In this document: positions 1-12,600 of the stretch, one piece after another
How the letters are laid out: each line of letters opens with the position of its first letter
Numbering within the stretch: the stretch's first letter is position 1
Origin: Antedon mediterranea
Taxonomy: Eukaryota > Echinodermata > Crinoidea > Comatulida > Antedonidae
Assembly: GCF_964355755.1 (NCBI RefSeq)
Contig: NC_092676.1
Coordinates: forward strand, 18,088,288-18,148,287
Length of the DNA stretch: 60,000 nucleotides
Direction: 5' to 3'
Notes under the pieces: model-generated
The model's database searches: none
Told to the model about the DNA's origin: nothing
The model's input: the letters and a program-made list of their open reading frames with translations, nothing else
Position numbers and translations under genes: made by a program

Positions 1-184
1 TTTAACATAATTTTGTATCCAACTTTTAAAATTTATGTATGATCTTGTTTAGAGAAAGTATATAAAAAGAAAGTTGAAAAATTAATGTTTTTATTTAATT
101 TGATTAACTTAAATTAATCATTTCACAATTATTTTACAAATGTTATAATAAATTGCAATTATTGCTGTTCATCATCATCACAAA

Positions 185-475
185 CAGGGCACTTAAGACT
201 TCTCCAATCAGAGAGATTATTAGCCAAAGTGTAAATAGACTTATTTATTTTTTCTTTTCTATCATTTTCTATAATTTTTATCCATGTGGTTCTAGGTTGT
301 TCTCTTCTGTCATTGATTCAGATAGAGCTCCTTGTGCTGGGATTTTGTAGTCTAGACAAAGAAGGTGTCCACACCATGTCAAGCGTCTTCTCTTTATAAC
401 TCTGTTCCATTTTTCTTCATTTGTGCTGTTATATAAATCTATATTTGTTATTATATTAGGCCATCTGGAATAATT
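185..475 (-). mobile_element. Intronic LINE 3' fragment (copy A, unit 1)
   Basis: On the minus strand it encodes pieces of the C-terminal tail of a non-LTR reverse transcriptase (text like [14 protein letters not shown] in intact copies). Here it is interrupted by stops. It sits in the same place and orientation in most array units, so it was copied along with the exon. Confidence 0.6.
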
Positions 476-573
476 AATGTTTAAGTTAAATGCCTTCAGT
501 TGATTATGTTGCTATCAACTATGATTAATGAATTGTGAGTAATAATAATGCAATATGTACAAAACATACTTAC

Positions 574-645
574 AATCCTAGCAAATTGTTCAATCCATGA
601 AATATATCAGCTGGTAAATTACTAATTTGGTTGTTATCCAAATAT
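574..645 (-). CDS. Copy A LRR array unit 1 (last in window)
   Basis: A 72-bp, phase 2-2 exon: [18 protein letters not shown] then NNLLG. The donor leads off toward position 1, where the next exon should lie outside the window. Confidence 0.85.
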
Positions 646-3600
646 CTGCAAAAATAAAAATAAACAACATTTAAAAGTGAAGTTTGACTACTTTATACTA
701 CCCATAGTTTCACTATTTTATATTCTTTAGTTTATTTTAACATAATTTTTTATCCAACTTTTAGAATTTATGTATGATTATTTTTGTTCAGTGAAAACTT
801 GTAACATTGAAAGCTGAAACAGAATTCATATCTTACAAAAAGAGCACTGTGAATATGTCTATTAAATACAACAATTTGTTTCATTTTGGTTAAAATCAAC
901 ATATAAAATATATTTGATTTATATGAAAATAATGTTGAAAAATTAATGTTTTTGTTTAATTTGATTAACTTAAATTAATCATTTCACAATTATTTTACAA
1001 ATGTTATAATAAATTCCAATTATGCTATTCATCATCATCACGAACGTCATGTGACATAGTGCACTTAAGATTTCTTCAATCAGAGAGATTATTGGCCAAA
1101 GTGTACATAGACTTATTTGTTCTAAAATTTTTATCCATGTGGTTTTAGGTCGTGTCTTGACTTTTCTCATTGATTCAGATAGAGCTCCTTGTGCTGGGAT
1201 ATCAGAGTCTAGACAAAGAAGGTGTCCACACCATGTCAAGCGTCTTCTCTTTATAACTCTGTTCCATTTTTCCTCATTTGTGCTGTTATATAAATCTATA
1301 TTTGTTATTATATTAGACCATCTGGAATGATTAATGTTTAAGTTAAATGCCTTCAGTTGATTATGTTGCTATCAACTTTGATTAATGAATTGTGAGTAAT
1401 AATAATGCAATATGTACAAAACATACTTACAATCCTAGCAAATTGTTCAATCCATGAAATATATCAGCTGGTAAATTACTAATTTGGTTATTAGCCAAAT
1501 ATCTGCAAAAATAAAAAATGAACAACATTTAAAAGTCAAGTTTTACTACTTTATATGCTACCCATGGTTTCACTATTTTGTTTTCTTTAGTTTATTTTAA
1601 CATAATTTTGTATCCAACTTTTAGAATTTATGTATGATTATTTTTGTTCAGTGAAAACTTGTAACATTGAAAGCTGAAACAGAATTCATATCTTACAAAA
1701 AGAGCACTGTGAATATGTCTATTAAATACAACAATTTGTTTCATTTTGGTTAAAATCAACATATAAAATATATTTGATTTATATGAAAATAATGTTGAAA
1801 AATTAATGTTTTTGTTTAATTTGATTAACTTAAATTAATCATTTCACAATTATTTTACAAATGTTATAATAAATTCCAATTATGCTATTCATCATCATCA
1901 CGAACACTGAACGTCATGTGACATAGTGCACTTAAGATTTCTTCAATCAGAGAGATTATTGGCCAAAGTGTACATAGACTTATTTGTTCTATAATTTTTA
2001 TCCATGTGGTTTTAGGTCGTGTCTTGACTTTTCTCATTGATTCAGATAGAGCTCCTTGTGCTGGGATATCAGAGTCTAGACAAAGAAGGTGTCCACACCA
2101 TGTCAAGCGTCTTCTCTTTATAACTCTGTTCCATTTTTCCTCATTTGTGCTGTTATATAAATCTATATTTGTTATTATATTAGGCCATCTGGAATAATTA
2201 ATGTTTAAGTTAAATGCCTTCAGTTGATAATAGTGGGGTTCACATGGAACTATGTCTAGAAGAAGTGGATTTAACAATTTTCTACTAACTGGACTAACCT
2301 TGACAAATCCCGTTCTTTGGTACAATTATGTCTAGTTAATTAAATTTCATAAAATCCTGGTATTGGAGATTTTAAATGCTATTTTATGTAAAAAAAAATC
2401 ATCTATTTCTTTTATTTATCCCGTATGTTGTTTACTTTTAACTTCTGATTACAAACAATTGGTCATTTTACTTTCTGTGTTAAATTTTGTATTCTATTTT
2501 TTAGTATAGTAAATATTTTAGGCCTACCATCTTCTAATATCTATTAGACGTCTGTCCTCGTCAGACATAGTTCATTTAATTTTTTAGGACATTTTATGGG
2601 GGTACACAATGAAGAATGACCATATTCTTTGCAATTCAAATGTTAAATATGAAAATGAAATGGGTTAAAAAATTCTTCAATTTCATTGGTGCAAATGAGG
2701 CTAAAGGCCACCCGCTGGGTTGTTAATTGGATTACCCTCATAAAATAACTGGCTATCCTTGGATTTACTTCTAAATCCAAGCAGCAATAATTGTCCAGAA
2801 AAAAAACATCATCCGGACATAATTGAGCGTTCACATCCAAATTATGGCGAGATCATGTAGATAATCTACTTAAATTAACTAGCCATCTCCTACGAAGCTC
2901 TTCCATACACACTTCGAGAGCGATCGTCAGCTGGTGCTGTCCTTGTTGGTATAGACCGCTTAGTGGGCCTAGCTGGTCGGGGAGCCGCTGGTCGGTGGTG
3001 TTTCCGTCGTGTAACATTGGGCTCAAATTCTTCGTCAATGAGTAAAATAATGGTCGTCAGGAGAAGGCATATTTCGGCAGGATTATCGGCGTTAAGAGGC
3101 ATAAGGTTTGTCGCAAGGATAAGCAGTGTATATTAGGCCATTTGGAATGATTAATGTTTAAGTTAAATGCCTTCAGTTGATTATGTTGCTATCAACTTTG
3201 ATTAATGAATTGTGAGTAATAATAATGCAATAAGTACAAAACATACTTACAAGTATTGCAAATTGTTCAATCCATGAAATATATCAGCTGGTAAATTACT
3301 AATTTGGTTGCCCCACAAATATCTGCAAAAATAAAAAATGAACAACATTCAAAAGTGAAGTTTGACTACTTTATATGCTACCCATAGTTTCACTATTTTG
3401 TTTCTTTAGTTTATTTAACATAATTTTTTATCCAACTTTTAAAATTTATGTATGATCTTGTTTAGGGAAAGTATATAAAAAGAAAGTTGAAAAATTAATG
3501 TTTTTATTTAACATGATTAACTTAAATTAATCATTTCACAAAAATTTTACAAATGTTATAATAAATTACAATTATTGCTATTCATCATCATCACAAACAG

Positions 3601-6600
3601 GGCACTTAAGACTTCTCCAATCAGAGAGATTATTAGCCAAAGTGTAAATAGACTTATTAGGTTATATGCATTATCATGCATATAACCTCTTGATTCTGTC
3701 AAAATCTTTATTTATTTATCTATTTATTCTTTCCTTAGCACTATTTTGTCCGTGAATTATCTTGATATCAGTTTCATCTATCTAAGTCAATTTTTCAGAG
3801 TATATTCCTTATGGCCAGGAATCGATGTGGTTATGTTTTCAGGGTGCGCAATCAAACATTACGCGGTCTACGCGCGATTTAACGAAATCACGTTTGTAAT
3901 CATATCTTCACAAGCATGAATCACTTTTAAACAAAATTTGGTACTCATAAATTTCAGGTCATATTTCATAATATGGCAATACAATTACGTGCGTAGCGCA
4001 TATAACGCATGCGTACGCGCGCTTAAAATGTTGAAAATTGTCAGAATTTATTTTCGATGAAATTAGAGTACGTTTCAGGCAATTTCAAGCGTTTAAAAAA
4101 TTGCCATGAGTGCGCAGATTTTTGCACGCGCACTGCGCGTCAAACGTTAATGCGCACTTTTTTTGTCCGATTACTGTTGTATAACCTTTCTTTAATAATA
4201 TCATCATATTTTATTCACTTTTCAACACGAAACAGCGTTATACGAGCACGTCTAAAGTGACAGTCTACGCACGTGTAAGTTAACAAAATGGTGAAAATAT
4301 GCTAAATTTTTAAATTAATATATATCGTTAGAATGCTCGGGAACACCTATTTTTTATTTCATTTTCTTGAAGTGTATGTATCATATGTATGATTTATTAT
4401 GAAATTAGGAGAAAAAAAGTTGATTAAGTCATCATTAATGGTATATTAAATAAAAAAAAATTAATTATGACAATCAATCAAATTATAACATTTTCTTAGG
4501 CCGAAATAACAAACTTAACATTAACTTTCTTCCTTAAGAAGTTCATATATTAAAGTTAAAAGTATATAGTTTGACAGTGCATCATTTTTTTAAATTTTTA
4601 AAAATGTCATCATAGTAAAACATTATAATTCATTGCGGTATGTAATAATCTATCTGCACCAAAGTGGTTACTGCATAGTAAATACACGGAGGAATCTTTC
4701 CATAACTTTAGTCAGTTGTGTATGGCTCGATGGTCTTTGCTCGTGTCTATGGCATTCAAGGTACCGAGATCGAGTCTCACCTTGGGAAACGAAATAAGAT
4801 TTTTTTTTTTATTATCTGTATTGTTTGTTCAAATTTATTTCTTAGTGTATAGATTATACACATGATTTGTAATGAAATCTAGATAAAAAGTAACTTATGT
4901 CTTTATTAATATGTAACAACAAATGTGGTTTATGAAATTTTACGCAGAGGGATCTTTGATCGGATTGTGATACCGGCTATTGTATTCGCGTTAGCAAGAT
5001 CCTATCATATATTATAAATAATTAAAGATTCTGAGAAAAAAAAATCAATCAATATATCTTAAATCAATCAATTATCTTTATTTAAATCAATGCATATAAC
5101 CTATAATTCGTCATAGTGACGAATTAAATCTAGTTTATTTTTTCTTTTCTATCATTTTCTATAATTTTTCTTCTCTTTATAACTCTGTTCCATTTTTCCT
5201 CATTTGTGCTGTTATATAAATCTATATTTGTTATTATATTAGGCCATTTGGAATAATTAATGTTTAAGTTAAATGCCTTCAGTTGATTATGTTGCTATCA
5301 ACTTTGATTAATGAATTGTGAGTAATAATAATGCAATATGTACAAAACATACTTACAACCATAGCAAATTGTTCAATCCATCAAATATATCAGCTGGTAA
5401 ATTACTAATTTGGTTGTCATCCAAATATCTGCAAAAAAACAAAAATAAACAACATTTAAAAGTGAAGTTTGAATACTTTATATGCTACCCATGGTTTCAC
5501 TATTTTGTTTTCTTAGTATATTTTAACATAATTTTTTATCCAACTTTTGGAATTTATGTATGATTATTTTGTTCAGGGAACTTAACATTGCAAGTTGAAA
5601 CAGAATTCATATCTTATAAAAGAGAGCACTGTGAATATGTCCATTAAATACAATAATTTGTTTCATTGTGGTTAAAATCAACACATCAAAAATATTTGAT
5701 TTATATGAAAATAATGTTGAAAAATTAATGTTTTTTGTTTAATATGATTAACTTAAATTAATCATTTCAAAATAATTTTACAAATGTTATAATAAATTGC
5801 AATTATTGCTATTTATCATCATCATCACGTACACTGAACGTCATGTGACATAGTGCACTTTTAAGTCTTAAAAGACTTCTCCAATCAGAGAGATTATTAG
5901 CCGAAGTGTACATAGACTTATTTATTTTTTCTTTTCTATCATTTTCTATAATTTTTATCCATGTGGTTCTAGGTTGTTCTCTTCTGTCATTGATTCAGAT
6001 AGAGCTCCTTGTGCTGGGATATCAGAGTCTAGACAAAGAAGGTGTCCACACCATGTCAAGCGTCTTCTCTTTATAACTCTGTTCCATTTTTCTTCATTTG
6101 TGCTGTTATATAAATCTATATTTGTTATTATATTAGGCCATCTGGAATAATTAATGTTTAAGTTAAATGCCTTCAGTTGATTATGTTGCTATTAACTATG
6201 ATTAATGAATTGTGAGTAATAATAATGCAATAAGTACAAAACATACTTACAATCCTTGCAAATTGTTCAATCCATGAAATATATCAGCTGGTAAATTACT
6301 AATTTGGTTGTTATCCAAAGATCTGCAAAAACAAACAACATTTAAAAGTGAAGTTTGACTACTTTATATGCTACCCATAGTTTCACTATTTTATATTCTT
6401 TAGTTTATTTTAACATAATTTTTTATCAAACTTTTAGAATTTATGTATGATTATTTTTGTTCAGTGAAAACTTGTAACATTGAAAGCTGAAACAGAATTC
6501 ATATCTTACAAAAAAAATATTGAACATTTATCAATTCATGAAATATATTTGTTGGTAAATTACTAATTTGGTTGCTAGTCAACCATCTGCAAAAATAAAA

Positions 6601-9600
6601 TGACCAAAATTTAAAATTTAAATTTCTCTACTTTATGTTAGACATAGTTTCACTATTTAGTTTTCTTTATTTTATCTTCAAATAATAAACATTTTTTATA
6701 ACTTTTTAACAGAATTCATATCTTAAAAAAGAGAACACTGTGAAAATTTGTTTCACTTTTGCTAAAACCAATGCCTTAAATATATTTTATTTACATGAAA
6801 AGAGTGTTGCAAAATTTTCTTTAATCATTTCACAATTAATATGCAATTTTTTTTTTTTGCGCAACTATTTCCGTATTAATGAATTTAGAGTAATAATAAC
6901 TATTATATTATAAAACACACGAATACAACGTTTGCATCAAATACATCAGCTGGGCATTTCCATGAGAAATGGACAAAAATGTACATGACCTGAAAATTTA
7001 ATTCTCAAAATATCATATATGTTACTAGCAGTAACCTGTGTTCCGCACGGTCTTTTTCTGCCTTAATATGTTGTTATATACTTTGCATGGACAAGTATAA
7101 TAACAACGCACTTTGATAAAAGTACTCTGACAAATTATTAAAATGAAAACGAATTGTATCACGAATAAAATTCAGAACTACTGTATTTACGGCCATTGGT
7201 TTGTTATACACTATCCCTTCACTTTAAAATACTATGTAGCTGTGCTTTGTAAATTAGATGATGCGCACAAACACATAACGAAAGTATAAAAATGACAAAC
7301 TATATTATTTTAGGTGTTTTTCGTGTTGTATTAATTATTTGATACGTACAGATAAAAAAAAAAGTGGACAAAAATCGAATGAAACACACATTGCTGCAGA
7401 AACACGAATTGTTAAGTTTTATTTTATATATATTGTTATATTTTTTTTATTTTTATTTCATTGGTTTTGATATTTTGCAATTTTTTTCAATGGCAGATTT
7501 GTTACGTACTTGCTACTTTTGTAATTAAATTTTGGTCTACCAGAAGCCGTGCTCTGCATGGTTTGTCTACCTTAATAATAATTTGCATGGCATGATTATT
7601 AAGTATAATAAAAGTGTACTTTTCCCGGCCACAATATTTCTTTTCGTACATAAGTTGGGGACCCCTCATGAGACGTCACAAAATCAACATGAATATTCCT
7701 TAATCATGTCCATAAGCTGTGACGTTAGAAATGAGCTAACTGGGCTTCGAATTCTATGAGCAAGTTCTTTTTACTTTATAGTGACAGAGATTATTTAGAG
7801 GGTTAGGTTTAGTTATATTTAGAAACTTAAGTAGTTTGGCTATCTTTCACATAAGGGGCCAAACTTCCGTACAAAAAAAAAATCGCTTCCCAGCCCCTGA
7901 CAAATTGGTTTTTTTTTAAACAAACAAATTGTCAACAATACAATTCGGAACTATGTACGGCCTGCCGCCATTGATTTTGTTATACACGGAGTATTCCTTT
8001 ACTTTGAAATATCTGTAAGCTACAAAATGAAATACTGGATTTGGGGTGCGCCTCAGAAAGTGACAACGTGCATGAGCGGAACAGACTTGAACGTCCATAT
8101 CAGGCACGTTGAAGTCTGTCAATCAGTCGGCAGAGATTAAAACATCATAAAATATGAATTAATAATAATAATAACGATTTACACACGTGGGCTTACGCTT
8201 TTTTTGCTTATATAAAAAAAAAATGTTAGCCTAGCGTTGCATGCTCCAAGCACGGTTCCAAGCATGCTTACCGACGCAACATTTGGTGTCCTATTGTTAC
8301 ATCGGTAAATAACAGCAAATGCACCTCAGCGCAAACAAAACCAATGCTCTTAATTTTACAAAAATAGTAAAATAATAATGTTTAATATACTAATTAACAA
8401 TGTCCTAAACAAAACTATTGTGGCATAATGTTTACCCTGGCTACGAGCCATAACAAGATTGGATTGTTGTCGGTGTCACATCCTAGCACGTTTTGTTACA
8501 TCCAGTGATTTGTAAAAGTCGGAGGCTGGATGGAAATCTATAGTGTTACTGTTATCGCAGTTCAAGAATTGATTCTCCATGGAGAGGGAACCAACATGAT
8601 GGCGGCTGCAATCGACCAATCAGATATGCGATATGCCCTACGCAGTACGCACTACGCCTGTGTTGAGCATATCTGCATGAGAACGATGCGCAACGCAGCG
8701 CGTTAAGCATATGAACGCGAACGCATTCTATATGATCCTCGTCAAAGGTCAAAATTAGAAGTTTTTTGACAGTTTTATGATTTTTATTACATTAGAACAA
8801 ATACAAACAACTACTTTGCGAGTAAATTGAGACCACAATTATCACTTTTTGACCAGTGGTTGATGAGATATTCATATGGCCAATTTCTTGACCAGTGGTC
8901 AGAAAAGAGTTTCTGTCCACTTTTGGCAACAAATTACCCATTAGAGTGAATAGAAATATGGGTCTTCTGAGTAGTTTGGCACAAAAATATTCCAATACAC
9001 CCAGTAGTTACCAAGTTACGCAGAGTCCTGACTTTGACCATATTGACCTTTTGGCCCCTGTACTGACCAAGCATTCCAATTTTTTTTCGGCCAACAGCAA
9101 AAAATTGATTTGTATAGATATAAGGAAGCAAAAAAACATTGTTAACATACTTTGCTAGAGGGTGCACGTAAACCCTTTCTGGCTCTCCAACTAAATATAT
9201 TACCAATGGCATTTAACCGATTATTTAAATTTTGTGGTAAATTACTCTCATACTATTTTTAATTGGTTTATTTATTTTTTTGGCAGAAAGAGGCCAACAA
9301 CACTGTATTGCATTGTCAGCTGGTATGATATAGCTTATTACTTTATTGGTCTTAAAATCAAAGAGGCAATCAATAACTTTTCAAGATTGGATTCGAGACA
9401 ATTATAGTTTCATGAAAAGGAAAATACACTACTTACTGCAAATAGAAAAACAAATTATGCAGTTCAGGGCTATTGTTAGGATAGATAAATATGAACTTCT
9501 TAGAGTGTTAAAATATAGAAAATTAAAATGTTCAAATAATAACCTCAGTTGACAGTTTACCATTTTACTTTTAACAAAGTGAATCACCTGGCTTATATTT

Positions 9601-12600
9601 TAGGTCACATCTAAGAACTCTGATACTTCATGCAAAACAACACATACAAAACAACACATACAAACTGAGTGAAAACATTCTGTTGTTTTAGAGAAAAAAA
9701 ATTATTGTTATAACACACTATAATAGGTAAATTTAAACTTACATCCATTGAAGACTTGATAAATTATTATCCTTAAAGATATTTAAAGCCCTCTCATCAT
9801 ACTCTTGCAGCCACCTATGAAATAATAAAATAAAACAATTTGTCAAAAACTAAACAAATTTATTATTGTCTTGAAAACTGATCATGATGATGAGCCTGAT
9901 ATTTTTGTGGGGACACAAACATCAGTTCCATCATTACAATTATGGACAATTTAATATTGGTGGTATAATACATACAAGAACAATTGAAAACTATCTTTGG
10001 GCATCTTCTTATTAACTATTTATCATTTGGGAAAGTTAAATGTTGATTTTATTTCACATACTTTTTCCAATGATAATGAAATATGAGAGGGTAAAAACTT
10101 ACCTGTATAATTAGTGTTCGCTGTAAATTCAGTTTACTTATTAATTACACATACTTAGGCAATCTAACTAACAACAGGACGCTGAGCTTGACTTGCCAAC
10201 ATATGCTATCATAACGAACGTGTATTGAAATGATGTCAACCTTCATTTTGACAATGTTGACATTAAAATGTATAATAAAATCAGATGATGTTTATACTCA
10301 CTTTATTGTTATGTTTCACCAAAAGCTGCCTCTTATATACATACCTTAATGTACACATTTATTAATTTATATTGAAAGTGGGAAGGGTTTTGTATATTAA
10401 AGCAAGGCTATCAATAAGTGTGCGGATTATGGATGGTACCGTTTTGGTACCCACAGATCAGTCAAGCGTATATTTTCTGATATTACATAACATCAGATAA
10501 TTATCAGATATTATTCTCTAATTCTTTAATTTGTATTTATATTGGAAACACAACTAGTAATTCTTTTAATATTAAGCCTATATTATATGATTTGAGAAAT
10601 TGTAGGAAAGAAACTTGCTGTTGGTGAATTAGCAATACTGAAGGAAACTAGCAGTAAGAAGACATTGAACATCTTAGTTAGAATAGCCAAGGTAGTAAAT
10701 TAATGTATATTATAAAGACATCAAAAGTGTCAAAAAAGAACCCTGAGTTGAATAGAACAATCAGGCTTTCAACTCATGAACATTTTCAATAAAACTATAA
10801 AACATTCACAACACATTATATTCTTAAATAAATTTAGATTAATTAATCTGTCACTTAAATGTTGAATCGATGTGCATGTTGTAAAGTACTAGACATCTAT
10901 TAGAGACAAAAATACTTTGATCTGTGTTCTGTTTCTACAAACCTGTTGCAAAGTACTAGACATCTATTAGAGACAAAAATACTTTGATCTGTGTTCTGTT
11001 TCTATAAACCTGTTGCAAAGTACTAGACATCTATTAGAGACAAAAATACTTTGATCTGTGTTCTGTTTCTATAAACCTGTTGTAAAGTACTAGACATCTA
11101 TTAGAGACTAAAATAATTTGAATTGTGTTATGTTTCTATAAACCAAAGTGATTAAAGCACTTGACACAACCAACAACCAAGCCCACAAAATTCACTAAAT
11201 ATTTGTAGAATAATGGAAATGGAAACTATTTCAAAATTTTGATTGATTGTAAATTTACCTTTATGTGTTGCATGAATGCTAGTACTAGGAGTGTCAAGAA
11301 TCATTAGCACTGTATACTTACATGAATTCTAAAGGCTTATAATTATTCATCTTCGTGATCAATGCTGTTATGTCACTCCATGGTACTGTTCTCTTCTCAC
11401 ATATGATGTCAAAATAATAATTGCTATATTGATCATCTATATCATAACATATGCAATCAATTGGACATTCTGAGGTTAAAACACAAATGTTAGATAAATA
11501 TTTGAAAAAATAGAACTTTACATAAGAAGCATAGGGATGGTATTGCCCTGATTATGTGTATAGATGGAAGCCAAATTGAACCATGTTATTTATCAAGTAA
11601 CACAAGCAGACACTGAAGATATTAGGAAGTGGAGAAATGTCAATTGAGATGTTAACATTCTTGCTATTTTTTTGCCATTCTGGTTGGCCATAGAAACAGA
11701 AATTGAGCTAAAAAAAACAATGTTAAAGTGAAATCCTTAATCAGACATTAAACAAAAAATCATTTGAATATCATTACATTTCAAATATATATTTTTTATT
11801 TTTGCTGTTTTATTTATTCAGTTGAAAATTCCATGGACACCTTATACTGTATGCCAGTATAAAGGAAGTCATTAAATTGTATTAAAAGTTAGTAATAGAA
11901 ACCACGAAAGAAATCAGTCAATACTAAATACGAGCATTAAGCAAGTATAAGGTTCATTAAACTTACTGATTTCACAATGAAGACCAACATATTTATCAGG
12001 ACAAACACATGTATCATTTGACATGTGACATGTACCTCCATTCTGACATGGATTGCTGTTACACATAGTATCATCAGTTCCTAACAAAATAAAACAAACT
12101 GTTAAAGTGAGAATTACACACACTATCTTTGATTATAATATTTCTATATACCACAGCCTATACTTTACTATACAGTATATTCTATTCAAGTTAATAGACT
12201 TTTTCATTGAATTCAATCTAAAAGAGCCAATCTCATTTTAATACAAAAAAAAGAAAGTATGGTAATTGAGTCTAAATTGACATGTAGGCCTACTAAAGTG
12301 ATAACTTTGTCAAAGTGTAGATACTCAGAACGAATGAAAAGTAAATTATGAAGAAACTCAAAAGAACTTTACATACTTTATTTAAAGGTAATCAATATTA
12401 CAGTAAATTGTACAATTCATTTTCCAAATAACAAAATAAAATGCTATAAAATAATAAACGTAATTGATTGAAGACTAAAGTTTTAAGGGGTTATTCACCA
12501 ATTAGAAATCTTTTTACCACTTATTTACGGCTAGTCCAGTAAAAATTGTGAATTTACTACATAACAAGTAACGACTACATAATAGACATGCATGTTATTG

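Larger units (their letters stand above)
1..6590 (-). repeat. Copy A tandem LRR-exon array (units of about 860-890 bp)
   Basis: Each unit has one 72-bp LRR exon, flanking intron text (plus-strand landmarks ATTTATGTATGATTATTTT and TTAACTTAAATTAATCATTT) and usually a LINE 3' fragment. Exons at 574 and 1431 are 857 bp apart; those at 5357 and 6251 are 894 bp apart. The spacing between 1431 and 3251 and between 3251 and 5357 is enlarged by insertions. Introns are so alike between units that duplication or conversion must be recent. Confidence 0.85.

Noticed and set aside
1139-1330. Plus-strand frames over the LINE fragments (also 2006-2197, 28294-28611, 29078-29365)
   Set aside because: They are antisense shadows of the minus-strand LINE C-terminal frame.
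8895-9212. Overlapping frames of 87 and 92 codons on both strands
   Set aside because: The paralogous segment at 38000-38245 does not keep either frame; it is intron sequence.
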